DNA of 45,210 nucleotides from positions 1 to 45,210 of the forward strand of contig JAEUKK010000140.1 in NCBI GenBank assembly GCA_016792625.1. Reading direction: 5' to 3'. Every line of letters starts with the position of its first letter. Position 1 is the first letter of the stretch. Made by a program: the position numbers and the translations under genes. This DNA comes from Deltaproteobacteria bacterium (GTDB lineage: Bacteria; Myxococcota_A; UBA796; UBA2385). The notes under the pieces were generated by a model. The model was not told the origin of the DNA. It saw only the letters and a program-made list of their open reading frames with translations, and ran no database searches. Shown here one piece after another: positions 26,362-34,775 of this stretch.

Positions 26362-27276
26362 ATGCACATGGCCGCGCTCACCCGCGTTCGCGGATGGCGT
26401 CCAACCCTCCGCGCCGTTGCCGCGCTCCTCCTCGCGGGCGTCCGCGCGCTGGTCTTCTCCAGCCTCTGGATCGCAGCCTCGGTCGCGGCGCTCACCGCCG
26501 GGTGCACCGCCCTGCTCGGCCTCGAGCCCGACCCCGGCGCAGCGCTGCTCTTGTTCTGCAGCACCTTGTTTATTTACGCCTTCGACCACCAGCTCGACGC
26601 ACGCGCGCCCGGCGCGGCGCCGAGCCCCGCCCGCGCCGTCGTCCTCCACCCCGCGTCGGTCGCGCTCACCGTCGCCGCTGGCCTGGCGACCCTGGCCCTG
26701 GTCGCCCGCGCCGACCTCGCGACCCGCCTCGTCTTCGGCGCCTACGCGGGCTCAGGGGTGCTCTACGGCCTCCCGTGCATCCCGCAGCGGGGGCCGAGCG
26801 GCCTGCGCTGGCTGCGCCTCAAGGACATCCCCTACACCAAGGGCTTCGTGGTGAGCGCCGCGATCGCGATCGGCGCCGTGGGCATCCCGGCCGCCCGCGC
26901 CAGCGCCGCCATCGCGCCGCTGCACCTCGCCGGCGCGGGGCTGCTCGCGTTTACGCTCATCGTGATCAACACCCACCTCTTTGACGTGCCAGACCTCGAA
27001 GAGGACCGCCGCTGCGGGGTCCGCACCTTGGCCAGCCGCCTCGGCTTGCCCGGCCTCCGCCGCCTGTCCGGCGCCGCCGCGCTGTTCGGTGCGCTGGTCG
27101 CCTGCCTCACCTGGACCGCCGCCCCCGCGGCCAGCGTCGGCTTCGTGGTCGGCCTCGGCGCGTCTTGGGCCTTCGCCCTCGCCGTCACCGCCCGCACGCC
27201 CCGACTCGTCTACGGCACCGTGCTGGAGGCCCTCATGGGCGCACCGGCCTTGATGACCGCCTTGCAGGTTGCCTAA
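26362..27276 (+). CDS. UbiA-family membrane prenyltransferase-like protein
   Basis: A 304-residue protein with about eight or nine hydrophobic helices. The first Asp-rich motif reads FDHQLD (74-79) instead of the usual NDxxDxxxD, and the second is DVPDLEEDRRCGVRTLASRLG, close to family consensus. UbiA proteins transfer prenyl groups to aromatic acceptors or other lipids inside the membrane; the altered first motif leaves activity unproven. The start is uncertain: I use the ATG at 26362 (an ATG also lies two codons later) since the open frame upstream has no coding character. The histidine kinase starts two bases after the stop, so the two are probably cotranscribed. Confidence 0.7.
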   Translation: MHMAALTRVRGWRPTLRAVAALLLAGVRALVFSSLWIAASVAALTAGCTALLGLEPDPGAALLLFCSTLFIYAFDHQLDARAPGAAPSPARAVVLHPASVALTVAAGLATLALVARADLATRLVFGAYAGSGVLYGLPCIPQRGPSGLRWLRLKDIPYTKGFVVSAAIAIGAVGIPAARASAAIAPLHLAGAGLLAFTLIVINTHLFDVPDLEEDRRCGVRTLASRLGLPGLRRLSGAAALFGALVACLTWTAAPAASVGFVVGLGASWAFALAVTARTPRLVYGTVLEALMGAPALMTALQVA

Positions 27277-27278
27277 GC

Positions 27279-28697
27279 ATGGCGCCTCCCCGCGCGCTCG
27301 ACCCCCTCGAGCTGGCGCGCGCGCGCGGTTTTGTCCGCGTCCACAGCATCATCCTGTTGATCGCGGTGCTCCTGGTGACCGCGCTCAACGCCACCGGTCA
27401 AGTCGGCCCGATCCTGGCGACCCAATCGCTGGTCTTTTGCGCCAGCGTCGGCATTCTCACCGCGGTGGGCGCCTGGGCGACCGGCCTCGCGCTCCGGCCC
27501 GCGCGGGTCGTCCTGAGCATGCTCTACGGCGACTCGGTCATCGGCCTTGTCCTGATGTACGCCGCCGGCGAGTTCGAGACCCCCGCGCTCAGCTTCCTGT
27601 TGCTCTGCGTGATGATGGCGCCGATGTTCTCGGGCCGACGCGACGCGCTCCTGCTCGGCACCTTCCAGTGGCTGCTGTACAGCGCGCTGCTGGTCTCTCG
27701 CCAGTATGGCGTCCTCGACGCCATTCTCCCCTACAACTACATGCTGCCCGCCGAGGCGGTGCGGGCGCTGCCCTTCGTGCTGGACTCGTGGATCTCCTTT
27801 ACGATCAGCATCTTCGGTACAGCGACCCTCGCCGGCCAAGCCAGCGTCGACATCCTCAACAGCACCGCCCAGCTGGAGCGCGAGGTCGGCAGCAAGACCC
27901 GCGAGCTGGCCGACGCCCGCGACCGCCTCGCCGCGTTAAACGCCAACTTAGAGGCCGCGAATCGTCACCTCGCCGCGGCCAACCAAGCCCTGCAGCGCAA
28001 CAACGTGCGGCTGGACCAATTCAACTCGGCGGTCAGCCACGACCTGCGGGCCCCCCTGCAGACCATCGTCGCCCGCGCCGAGCTCATCTCGATGATCGGA
28101 CCGGAGGAACCCCAGCGAATCCAGGAGATGTGCGAGAGCCTGGTGCTCGCCGCCGAGCGCATGTCGGTGCAGATCGACGAGCTCATGAAGCTGTCGCGCC
28201 TCGAGGATCGCCTCAAGGACGCCACTGTGGTCAACCTCTCGGCGATCGTCGAGCGCGCGACCGGCAACCTCGAGCGCGCATTGCGGACGGCTGGGGCCCA
28301 AGCCAGCGCGGTCGGGCCGCTCCCCGAGGCCTGGGGCAATTTCACGCTGCTCGCCGAGGTCTTTCAAAACCTCTTCGAGAATGGCATCAAGTACGGTGAT
28401 CCCGCCGGCCCGCGCATCGAGGTGCGAGCGGTGGAGGCGCCGCCTGGCCGGGTCTGCGTCGCCATCGAGGACAACGGCCCCGGCGTGCCCCCAGACGAGC
28501 GGGCCCGCATCTTCAAGCTCTTCGCGCGCCTCAGCCGCGACGCCAAGAAGGAGGGCGTCGGCGCCGGCCTCGCCATCGTCAAGCGCATCCTCGAGGTGCA
28601 CGGCGGGGACATTCGTGTAGAAGACGCCCAGCACTTGTCCGGCGCGCGCTTCGTCGTCTCGCTCGCCGCGCCCTCCGCCCCCAAGAGGACCTCATGA
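27279..28697 (+). CDS. Membrane sensor histidine kinase
   Basis: A 472-residue kinase. About five to six hydrophobic helices lie in residues 20-195, then a coiled coil rich in Leu, Glu and Ala (about 205-250), and the phosphoacceptor helix with SAVSHDLRAPLQ (H254). The ATPase domain shows the N-box LFENGIKYGD, G1 box EDNGPGVPPDE, an F-box region FKLFARLSRD and the G2 box GVGAGLAIVK. No receiver domain or cognate regulator is adjacent. The start follows the UbiA stop by two bases, and its own stop overlaps the protease ATG (ATGA at 28694-28697). A membrane kinase locked to a secreted protease suggests a shared envelope-sensing circuit. Confidence 0.9.
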   Translation: MAPPRALDPLELARARGFVRVHSIILLIAVLLVTALNATGQVGPILATQSLVFCASVGILTAVGAWATGLALRPARVVLSMLYGDSVIGLVLMYAAGEFETPALSFLLLCVMMAPMFSGRRDALLLGTFQWLLYSALLVSRQYGVLDAILPYNYMLPAEAVRALPFVLDSWISFTISIFGTATLAGQASVDILNSTAQLEREVGSKTRELADARDRLAALNANLEAANRHLAAANQALQRNNVRLDQFNSAVSHDLRAPLQTIVARAELISMIGPEEPQRIQEMCESLVLAAERMSVQIDELMKLSRLEDRLKDATVVNLSAIVERATGNLERALRTAGAQASAVGPLPEAWGNFTLLAEVFQNLFENGIKYGDPAGPRIEVRAVEAPPGRVCVAIEDNGPGVPPDERARIFKLFARLSRDAKKEGVGAGLAIVKRILEVHGGDIRVEDAQHLSGARFVVSLAAPSAPKRTS

Positions 28698-29668
28698 ACG
28701 CTGTGCTGGTGCTGATCGCCGCGGCAACCGCCGCCGAGCCCGCCCCCAAGATCGTCAACGGCGAAGAGGAGGCGGGCTTCCCGAGCGTCTACAGCCTCGG
28801 CGCCGAATTCGGGGCGAACCGCCTGAGCCTGTGCACCGGCAACCTCATCACCCCGCGGATCATCCTCACCGCCGCGCACTGCTCCGAGGGCGTGCCCATC
28901 GAGCTGCTGGTGACCGCGGGCAAGGCCTTCGGCGGGCCCGTGGTCAACGACGCCACCGAGATCCTCACCTTCTCCGACGCGAGCATCCACCCGGGCTACG
29001 TGCCGCTGGCCAACGGGCCCGGCGGCACGCTGGGCGAGAACGACATCGCGGTCATCATCCTCGCCGAGCCGGCCACGACCCGACCGGTGCTGCTGCGCCA
29101 AGCCGCGGTGACCGACGAGGACCTCGGCAAAGAGCTGCTGAGCGTCGGCTTCGGCATCACCGAGACCGGGGGCGGCGACGGCGTCAAGCGCAGCGCCCCG
29201 CTGCTCCTTGATGACTACGACGACTTCTTCTTGCTCACCGAGAACGAGAGCAACGAGAACAACGCCAACATCTGCTCCGGCGACTCCGGCGGCCCACAGT
29301 TCTCCTGGGTCGAGGACCACTGGGAGCAGTGGGCGGTGCACTCCTGGGGCGACCAAAACTGCCGCCAGATCTCGGGGAGTACCCGCGTCGACATCGTCTA
29401 CGAGTGGATTTTCGACCAAGTCGAGGCCATCCACGGCACCCGGGACCAGTGCGAGGCCAACGGCTGGTACGGCGATGGGGCCTGTGACCCCTGGTGTCCG
29501 ATAGAGGATGTGGACTGCCTCCCCGCCGAAGAGCCGGAGGAGGAGGTCGTCGACGGGGAGGGTGATCCGAAGGGATCCGGCGGGTGCTCCGCGGTGAGGC
29601 CCCCCCTTAGCCTGGGGTGGGCCCTGCTCCCCCTCGCGCTGCTCCGTCGAGGCCGCCGGCGGCCCTAG
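28694..29668 (+). CDS. Exported trypsin-fold serine protease with MYXO-CTERM-like tail
   Basis: A 324-residue S1-family protease. A short signal peptide is followed by a candidate activation site before IVNG (I20). The triad is H62 in LTAAHC, D117 in ENDIAV and S198 in CSGDSGGP. The residue six before the Ser, which sets primary specificity (chymotrypsin 189), is Asn192 rather than Asp, so Arg/Lys preference is not expected. Near the C-terminus are a Cys-containing segment, an acidic linker, and then a GGCS motif, hydrophobic helix and RRGRRR, a MYXO-CTERM-like sorting tail. The ATG overlaps the kinase stop (ATGA). The kinase and protease are therefore likely made in step. Confidence 0.88.
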   Translation: MNAVLVLIAAATAAEPAPKIVNGEEEAGFPSVYSLGAEFGANRLSLCTGNLITPRIILTAAHCSEGVPIELLVTAGKAFGGPVVNDATEILTFSDASIHPGYVPLANGPGGTLGENDIAVIILAEPATTRPVLLRQAAVTDEDLGKELLSVGFGITETGGGDGVKRSAPLLLDDYDDFFLLTENESNENNANICSGDSGGPQFSWVEDHWEQWAVHSWGDQNCRQISGSTRVDIVYEWIFDQVEAIHGTRDQCEANGWYGDGACDPWCPIEDVDCLPAEEPEEEVVDGEGDPKGSGGCSAVRPPLSLGWALLPLALLRRGRRRP

Positions 29669-29705
29669 CCCCGCGGCGCGCCGACCCGCCGGGCCCGTCC
29701 TGCCC

Positions 29706-29752
29706 GCGCAGTCCGCCCGATCCGCGCAGTCCGCCCGACCCGCTCAGTCCGC
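29706..29752. repeat. 18-bp tandem repeat, about 2.6 copies
   Basis: Units GCGCAGTCCGCCCGATCC (29706-29723) and GCGCAGTCCGCCCGACCC (29724-29741) are followed by a partial third copy to 29752. The array lies between convergent genes and runs over the stop codon of the minus-strand gene at 29744. Confidence 0.75.
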
Positions 29753-30115
29753 TTCGAGATCAAAGCGGATGGCGATGCGCTCGCCCACAACGCTGACCTG
29801 GATGTCATTCCGGGTCAGATCGAGGCGGTCGCCGATCGGGATCTTCACGCAGGCGAGCAGCTCGGGCCAGGCCTCGAGCAGCCGCGCGCGGACCCGCGGG
29901 ACCAGGTCGGGCGCGGCGGCGGACGAGAGCCGACCCTCGAGACCACCAACGAAGCGCATGTAATTGTTGAGCCTCGGCACATGAAAGACGGAGAGCTTGT
30001 CATCGAAGCGCACCTCGATGGAGGTGAAGTCGACCGGGACCCGCTCCTCCAGGAGCAGCTCGAGCACCGTCCCCAGGATGAGCCGCCGAAACTGGTCCCA
30101 CGCGCGATCTGCCAT
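29744..30115 (-). CDS. Conserved-looking small hypothetical protein
   Basis: A 123-residue soluble protein with alternating charged and hydrophobic segments and no signal peptide, membrane segment or Cys pattern. The strand-rich middle (VDFTSIEVRFDDKLSVFHVPRL) and the last 30 residues (DIQVSVVGERIAIRFDLE) suggest an alpha/beta fold. I do not recognise a family. The ATG at 30115 has GGAGGG six bases upstream; the frame is open a little further, to 30154, with no better start. It is convergent with the trypsin-fold protease and divergent from the metallophosphoesterase, so it is probably expressed on its own. Confidence 0.6.
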   Translation of the reverse strand: MADRAWDQFRRLILGTVLELLLEERVPVDFTSIEVRFDDKLSVFHVPRLNNYMRFVGGLEGRLSSAAAPDLVPRVRARLLEAWPELLACVKIPIGDRLDLTRNDIQVSVVGERIAIRFDLEAD

Positions 30116-30228
30116 GCACCCTCCGCCCACCGCTGGCGCCCGCCGCGGGCCCACCCGGACGGGCGCCGCCAGCTTACGTCGCGCGACGCCCCAGGTCCGC
30201 CCGCCGCCGCCTGCGCTGCGCCCCGCCC

Positions 30229-30996
30229 ATGAAGATCGCCGCGATCAGCGACCTGCACATCGGCCCGCGACCGGGCACCGACGCCTTCGGCCACCAGGAC
30301 GGCGCCTTCGCCGCCTTCCTCGACGCGCTGCTCGTTTGGGCAGACGTCGTCGTCTTGCTCGGCGACGTCTGGCAGGCCGATCACGGCCTCCGCCGGGGGC
30401 CCGCGGCCGAGGCGGCGCAGCTCCACGCGGCCCGCGCCCGCAGCCCCTGGCTGACCGACCGCCTCCGTGACCCGAAGCTCCGCTTGGTCCACGGGAACCA
30501 CGATCGCATCGCGCGGGAGGAGCTCGGCGCAGCCACCGCCCTGCGCCTCGGTCCCCCAGGCCAGGAGGTGCTGCTCTCCCATGGTGACGCCTGGGACGCT
30601 GTGATCGACAAGGCCCCCCTCCTCAGCGCCACCGGGACCTGGATCTGCGGCCGGCTGCGGGGCGCGGGCCTGCCCGGGGTGGCCGACGCCTTGGAGCACC
30701 ACGACGTGGAGATCAAGGCCCAGCGGGTGCACGCGCCCGGCGGCCCGACCCTGCGCAGCGCGCACGCCGCCGCCCGGGCCGCGGGGGTGCCCATGCTCGT
30801 GATGGGCCACACGCACGTCAACCTCGACGACAGCCTCGAAGTGGATGGCCACCGCACCCGGGTGCTGAACACCGGCACCTGCAGCCGCGGCCGGTGGTCG
30901 GGGGTGGCCATCGACCTGAGCCGGGGCGCCGCCGCGACGGTCGCCGACGCCGCGGGCTGGCGGCGGGTGACCGAGGGGGCCGTTTGCCCCAGGTGA
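30229..30996 (+). CDS. Calcineurin-like metallophosphoesterase
   Basis: A 255-residue enzyme with all five metallophosphoesterase blocks in order: DLH (D8, H10), GDVW (D46), GNHD (89-92), a His in LSHGD (H118) and GHTH (193-196). These ligate a dinuclear metal centre. The overall size and the GDxW/GNHD/HGD/GHTH arrangement recall bacterial phosphodiesterases such as LpxH relatives, but the substrate cannot be told from sequence. No signal peptide is present. The last codons overlap the DUF2835 gene as GTGA (30993-30996), so the two are translationally coupled. Confidence 0.9.
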   Translation: MKIAAISDLHIGPRPGTDAFGHQDGAFAAFLDALLVWADVVVLLGDVWQADHGLRRGPAAEAAQLHAARARSPWLTDRLRDPKLRLVHGNHDRIAREELGAATALRLGPPGQEVLLSHGDAWDAVIDKAPLLSATGTWICGRLRGAGLPGVADALEHHDVEIKAQRVHAPGGPTLRSAHAAARAAGVPMLVMGHTHVNLDDSLEVDGHRTRVLNTGTCSRGRWSGVAIDLSRGAAATVADAAGWRRVTEGAVCPR

Positions 30997-31223
30997 TCTG
31001 CCCGATCGCGCTCAGCGCCGACCGCTGGCTGCCCTACTACCAAGGCGCGGTGCGGGCGCTGGTCGTGCGGAGCCTCGATGGGCGCAGCGTGCAGCTGCCG
31101 GCGAGCGCGCTGCGGCCCTTCGTTGACCATGACGGCCTGCACGGCATCTTCATCGTGGACTTCGACGAAGCGGGGCGGCTGCGGGGGCTGCAGCGCCTCC
31201 CCCTGCCGACCCGCGGGGCCTGA
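30993..31223 (+). CDS. DUF2835 family small protein
   Basis: A 76-residue protein with the DUF2835 pattern: LPYYQGAVRALVVRSLDGRSVQLPASALRPFV, then DGLHGIFIVDFDEAGRLRGLQRLPL. The family is short, soluble and of unknown function. The GTG at 30993 overlaps the previous stop and begins right at the first family strand; the frame is open upstream inside the phosphoesterase, but that part is not homologous. Coupling to a metallophosphoesterase is the only context clue. Confidence 0.8.
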   Translation: MICPIALSADRWLPYYQGAVRALVVRSLDGRSVQLPASALRPFVDHDGLHGIFIVDFDEAGRLRGLQRLPLPTRGA

Positions 31224-31237
31224 GCGCGCCTCAGGCC
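31217..31237. terminator. Hairpin after the DUF2835 gene
   Basis: GGCCTGAG (31217-31224) pairs perfectly with CTCAGGCC (31230-31237) around a five-base CGCGC loop, spanning the stop codon. It is a strong stem with no T-tract, so it is a plausible but unproven terminator. Confidence 0.4.
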
Positions 31238-31279
31238 GGGGCCGCCCCTGACCGACACCGCTGCTGTAGGATGGGCCCC

Positions 31280-31732
31280 ATGAGCATCTCCGCGCGCACG
31301 ACCGCTGCCCTCGCCGCCCTGTTGGCGAGCTTCACCCTGTGCGGCTGCGGCGCGGCCGATGGCGAGAGCGCCGAGCCGACCGCCGAGGGCGCCCAGATCG
31401 AGGTCGCGAAGCCCGAGACCGCGGCCCTGGTGGTGTCGACCGAGCGCAGCTACACCGACCCCTCGCGCCCCGCCGACGCGCGCGAAAAAGAGGACATCGC
31501 CTTGATCTGCACGGCGATGGCGAACTGCGCACGCAGCCGATGCTCCGACGACGACCACGCCCGCGCGGTGCAGGGCACCGGCCCCAAGTCGCCCTGGGGC
31601 AAGCTGATGATGGAGCACCTCGCTGGCGCCGACCAGCACCGGGCCTGCCGGCGCCTGGTCAAGCTGCTGCGGGCCGACAACCTCGGCGGCCTCTCGCCGG
31701 ACTGCGCCTACCTGATGCGCCACTGCGGCTGA
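31280..31732 (+). CDS. Cys-rich predicted lipoprotein
   Basis: A 150-residue protein with a hydrophobic leader ending in LCGCG, a likely lipobox, followed by a short acidic linker and a compact Cys-rich domain (ICTAMANCARSRC, HRACRRL, PDCAYLMRHC). The paired Cys spacing suggests disulfides outside the cytoplasm. No family is recognised. I prefer the ATG at 31280 (AGGA about eight bases upstream) over one nine bases earlier. A GTAGGAT element ends at 31272; if it is a -10 box the transcript would start close to the ATG. The TatD-like gene begins 19 bases after the stop. Confidence 0.7.
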   Translation: MSISARTTAALAALLASFTLCGCGAADGESAEPTAEGAQIEVAKPETAALVVSTERSYTDPSRPADAREKEDIALICTAMANCARSRCSDDDHARAVQGTGPKSPWGKLMMEHLAGADQHRACRRLVKLLRADNLGGLSPDCAYLMRHCG

Positions 31733-31751
31733 GCGAGACCCCGGGGCTGCT

Positions 31752-32579
31752 GTGACGGTCGACGCGCACAACCACCTCGACCGCTGCCCAGCGCCCGCGG
31801 CCCTGCTCGACGAAGCCGCGGTGGTGGGCCTCGACGGCATGGTCATCGCGGGGGTCAGCCCGGCCGCGGCCCTTGCGCAGCGCGCGCTGTGCGCGGGGAG
31901 ACCGGGCCTCGCCTGGACCCTGGGCCTGCACCCCGAGCACGCCGGCGCACACGGCCCGGCCGCCGCAGCGGAGGAGCGTGCGGCGCTCACGCGGGCGGTC
32001 CAGCTCAGGCCGGCGGGCATTGGCGAGATCGGCCTGGATCGCAGGTTCTCCGACCCTGACCGCGTCGGCGCCCAGCGCGCGGCCTTGGCGCTCGGGCTCG
32101 ACCTGGCCCAGGCCCACGCGCTCCCGGTCGTGCTGCACGTGGTCGGCGCGCACGCGGAGCTGCTCAGCGCGCTCCGCGGCGCGCGATGGCGTGGGATGGT
32201 CCACGCTTTTGGCGGGAGCGCTGAGGAGGCGGAGCGCTACCTCAACTTGGGCCTGCACTTGAGCTTCGGCGGCGCGCTGACCTGGGGGCCCTCCAAGCGC
32301 CGGGAGCGGGCCCTTCGGGCGGTGCCCGCGGAGCGCCTGCTCATCGAGACCGACGCGCCAGACCAGATCCCCGCGCCCTGGCGAGGCAGCACACCTGCGG
32401 GGAGACCGGCGATGTGGCCCGCGGTGGCCGCCGCCGCCGCGGCCCTGCGGGGGGAGGAGCCCGCGGCCCTCGCGGCGCAGGTGGGCGCGAACGCCCGATC
32501 CCTGTTTGGGCTGGGGGTCGGCCTGGGCCTGCGGCCGGAGGGGAGCCCGACGCCCGACCCGCGGCCCGCGGCACGATAG
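31752..32579 (+). CDS. TatD-family metal-dependent hydrolase
   Basis: A 275-residue TatD-type protein. The metal and substrate motifs appear in the family order: DAHNHLD (H6, H8), GLHPE, GEIGLD, VVLHVVGAH, MVHAFGGS and the last LIETDAPDQ. TatD proteins are 3'-5' exonuclease-like DNases or related phosphodiesterases on a TIM barrel; the name is by family only. The start is a GTG at 31752. The tail past residue 255 is Gly/Pro-rich and probably disordered. The tcdA gene follows after 24 bases in the same direction. Confidence 0.88.
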   Translation: MTVDAHNHLDRCPAPAALLDEAAVVGLDGMVIAGVSPAAALAQRALCAGRPGLAWTLGLHPEHAGAHGPAAAAEERAALTRAVQLRPAGIGEIGLDRRFSDPDRVGAQRAALALGLDLAQAHALPVVLHVVGAHAELLSALRGARWRGMVHAFGGSAEEAERYLNLGLHLSFGGALTWGPSKRRERALRAVPAERLLIETDAPDQIPAPWRGSTPAGRPAMWPAVAAAAAALRGEEPAALAAQVGANARSLFGLGVGLGLRPEGSPTPDPRPAAR

Positions 32580-32603
32580 ACCGGCGGCCGCCCCGGAGCG
32601 CCG

Positions 32604-33542
32604 ATGACCCAGCCCCCACAGCCCGCCGAAGTTGAGGATGCGCACCGCCTGCGCCTTCCGCACACCATGGCCGATGCGCCGACCACCGTGCCCGCCCTGC
32701 CCGCCGCCGAGGCCAACGCGGACGAACGTGAGCGTCGATACCGTCTGCATCGTCGTTTTGATCGCATCGGCCGCCTCTACGGTGACCCGGCGATGGAGCG
32801 GCTCTTCTCCAGCCACGTCGTGGTCATCGGGCTCGGCGGGGTGGGCAGCTTCGCCGCCGAGTCCCTCTGCCGCAGCGGCGTGGGCCGCCTGACCCTCATC
32901 GACTTCGACCTCGTGTGTGTGACCAACGTCAACCGCCAGCTCCAAGCGATGCGCGGCACGGTGGGCAAACCCAAGGCGACCGTGCTGGCCGAGCGCCTTC
33001 GCCTCATCAACCCCGAGGCCGAGATCAAGGCGGTGCCGCTGTTTTACGAGGCCCGCCTCGCTGACAAGCTGCTGCGCGGCGCCGACTTCGTCGTGGACGC
33101 CATCGACAACCTCACCGCGAAGGCGCACCTGCTGGCGACCTGCCGCGCGCAAGGCATCCCCGTGGTCTGCTCCACGGGGGCGAGCGGGCGCACCGACCCG
33201 ACGGCCATCCGCACCTGCGACCTCGCCGACACCAAGGTCGACCCGTTGGCCCACGCGCTCCGCAAGATTTTGCGGCAGAAGCACGGCCTGCCCCGCACAG
33301 GGCCGCTGGGCATCCCGGCCGTGTTCAGCGCCGAGCCGATGCGCGACCCGGTCGAGCTGACCTACGACAAGGGCGAGGGCTTTCACTGCGTGTGCCCGAA
33401 CGGCGAGAATGACCACCACTCCTGCGAAGAGCGCCACGTCATCTGGGGTACGGCGAGCTTCGTCACCGGCGCCTTTGGCCTGACCTGCGCCAGCGTGGTC
33501 GTGCGCGCCCTGGTCGCGCCGGCGCTGGCCCCGGCCCCCTGA
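32604..33542 (+). CDS. tcdA: tRNA threonylcarbamoyladenosine dehydratase
   Basis: A 312-residue member of the E1-like ThiF/MoeB fold, closest to E. coli TcdA (CsdL/YgdL), which cyclises the t6A base at position 37 of ANN-decoding tRNAs. Seen: RFDRIGRLYGDPAMERLFSSHVVVIGLGGVGSFAAES with the ATP-binding glycine loop, LIDFDLVCVTNVNRQLQA, DAIDNLTAK, and the C-terminal HCVCPNGE and VIWGTASFVTGAFGL segments. The first about 45 residues are a non-conserved extension. The ATG has GGAG at good spacing. The gene ends 12 bases before a convergent hypothetical gene. Confidence 0.93.
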   Translation: MTQPPQPAEVEDAHRLRLPHTMADAPTTVPALPAAEANADERERRYRLHRRFDRIGRLYGDPAMERLFSSHVVVIGLGGVGSFAAESLCRSGVGRLTLIDFDLVCVTNVNRQLQAMRGTVGKPKATVLAERLRLINPEAEIKAVPLFYEARLADKLLRGADFVVDAIDNLTAKAHLLATCRAQGIPVVCSTGASGRTDPTAIRTCDLADTKVDPLAHALRKILRQKHGLPRTGPLGIPAVFSAEPMRDPVELTYDKGEGFHCVCPNGENDHHSCEERHVIWGTASFVTGAFGLTCASVVVRALVAPALAPAP

Positions 33543-33554
33543 GCCGCCCAGCCC

Positions 33555-34034
33555 TCAGCCGAGCACCCGCCAGTCACCCGCCTCTGCCGGGGGGAGCTGG
33601 CCGGAGAGGATGAGCTGAAAGAGCAGCCCGAGGTTGTTCTCGCTGTGCCGGTCGAAGAGGGCCGCGGCGACCAACATCACCGGCAGCACCGCGAAGGCCC
33701 GGTCACGCCGCGCCACGCAGAGGGCCTCGAGCGGCTCGGGGCCGTCGGCGTCGAAGGTCGCGAAGAGCAGCTCCCAGCCGGTGGCCCGCTGGAGCTCATC
33801 GGCCCAGAGCACCCCGAGCGCCACCGCCGCGTCGTCGGCCCCCAGCGCGCCCGCGAAGGGCTCGCCCGCCCGCGCCGCGTCGACCGCCGCGGCCGCCGCC
33901 GCCACCAGCGCGCCCGGGGGCAGCTCATCGGCGGCGAGCGCTTCCGGGGGAAGGGGCACAAGCTCGAGCGCAGAGGCCAGCAGCGCGTCGATCTCCTGCT
34001 CTTCGTCGATGGTCAGCGGCCGCTCGCGTGGCAT
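33555..34034 (-). CDS. Hypothetical protein
   Basis: A 159-residue acidic, Ala/Leu-rich protein with helical character and no signal peptide or membrane segment. Conserved-looking parts are ATGWELLFATFDADGPEPLEALCVARRDRAFAVLPVMLVA and the C-terminal ENNLGLLFQLIL. I do not recognise a family. The ATG at 34034 has GAGCACCG upstream, a modest ribosome binding site. It lies last in the minus-strand run that starts with the ABC exporter, separated from the lipoprotein gene by about 80 bases holding a short imperfect repeat of GGAGAGCGCCC, so it may be on the same transcript. Confidence 0.6.
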   Translation of the reverse strand: MPRERPLTIDEEQEIDALLASALELVPLPPEALAADELPPGALVAAAAAAVDAARAGEPFAGALGADDAAVALGVLWADELQRATGWELLFATFDADGPEPLEALCVARRDRAFAVLPVMLVAAALFDRHSENNLGLLFQLILSGQLPPAEAGDWRVLG

Positions 34035-34115
34035 CGGTGCTCTGTGGACGCGGAGGGAGGAGGGCCGGTGCCCAGCGGGAGAGCGCCCAACCGGAGAGCG
34101 CCCTGCGGGAGGCCT

Positions 34116-34775
34116 TCAGGCCGGGCAGCGCAGCGACAAGCCGAAGTTCCCGACCTGCTCAGCTGGGCCGTCGACGATGACCACATAGCGCGCGGGCTCG
34201 TTGTTCCAGATGGTGACCCGCCCGCCGCCGCTGGCGACCACGCCCTCACACTCGACGACCCCGTTGCCCGGCGCGAGGCAGCCGCTGTCCCAGCGCGCGA
34301 CGAAGAGGTCGAGGTCAACGCAGGGGCTGTCGAGCTGCACGACCACGTCGCCCGTGCCCGGGTGGGTGAACGCGAAGACCTGCTCGGGGCCGCGGTAGCT
34401 CTCGGCGCCGACCACGGCGCATGCCCAGGCGCTGGCGTAGTGCCGACCGTCCAAGGTGGTGTCGGCGCCCGCGTTGTTGCCGTAGCGCTCACCGCCGCAG
34501 ACCAGCTCGCCGGCCGGGCAGCTCGCCTCGAAGTCGACGTAGCTGGCGTCACACTCGACGTCGGTGCTCGACCCGCCGCCGCTCCCGCCCGCCCCACCGC
34601 CATCCCCGGCGGCCTCTTCGGAGCTGAGCTCGCCAGAGTCCTTAAAGACATCCGCGCAGCCCGGGAGGCCGAGGGACGCGCCGAGGATGAAAATGGCGCT
34701 GCGGCGGTTGCTGCGGCGGTTGCTGCGGACCTTGCAGCAGTGGGCGCCAGGGGACGCGGTCTGCGGCAGCCTCAC
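34116..34775 (-). CDS. Secreted-type lipoprotein with pre-peptidase C-terminal-like domain
   Basis: A 219-residue lipoprotein: an Arg-rich n-region (RSNRRSNRRS), hydrophobic core and lipobox LPGC. After a Gly/Ser linker comes a beta-sandwich domain that shares an aligned set with the neighbouring 34772-35524 product: C..E..C at the front, Y-x-GPEQ, the strand DLDLFVARW, a later ECEG, and the closing VIVDGP-NFGL-x-C. The domain resembles the pre-peptidase C-terminal domains found at the ends of secreted proteases. Its GTG start overlaps the neighbour's stop (GTGA at 34772-34775). A tandem duplication with divergence is the simplest explanation. Confidence 0.72.
   Translation of the reverse strand: MRLPQTASPGAHCCKVRSNRRSNRRSAIFILGASLGLPGCADVFKDSGELSSEEAAGDGGGAGGSGGGSSTDVECDASYVDFEASCPAGELVCGGERYGNNAGADTTLDGRHYASAWACAVVGAESYRGPEQVFAFTHPGTGDVVVQLDSPCVDLDLFVARWDSGCLAPGNGVVECEGVVASGGGRVTIWNNEPARYVVIVDGPAEQVGNFGLSLRCPA

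Noticed and set aside
33539..33558. CTGAG/CTCAG inverted repeat at the tcdA and hypothetical gene ends
   Set aside because: The five-base match is made almost entirely by the two TGA stop codons and their flanks, so it is probably chance.
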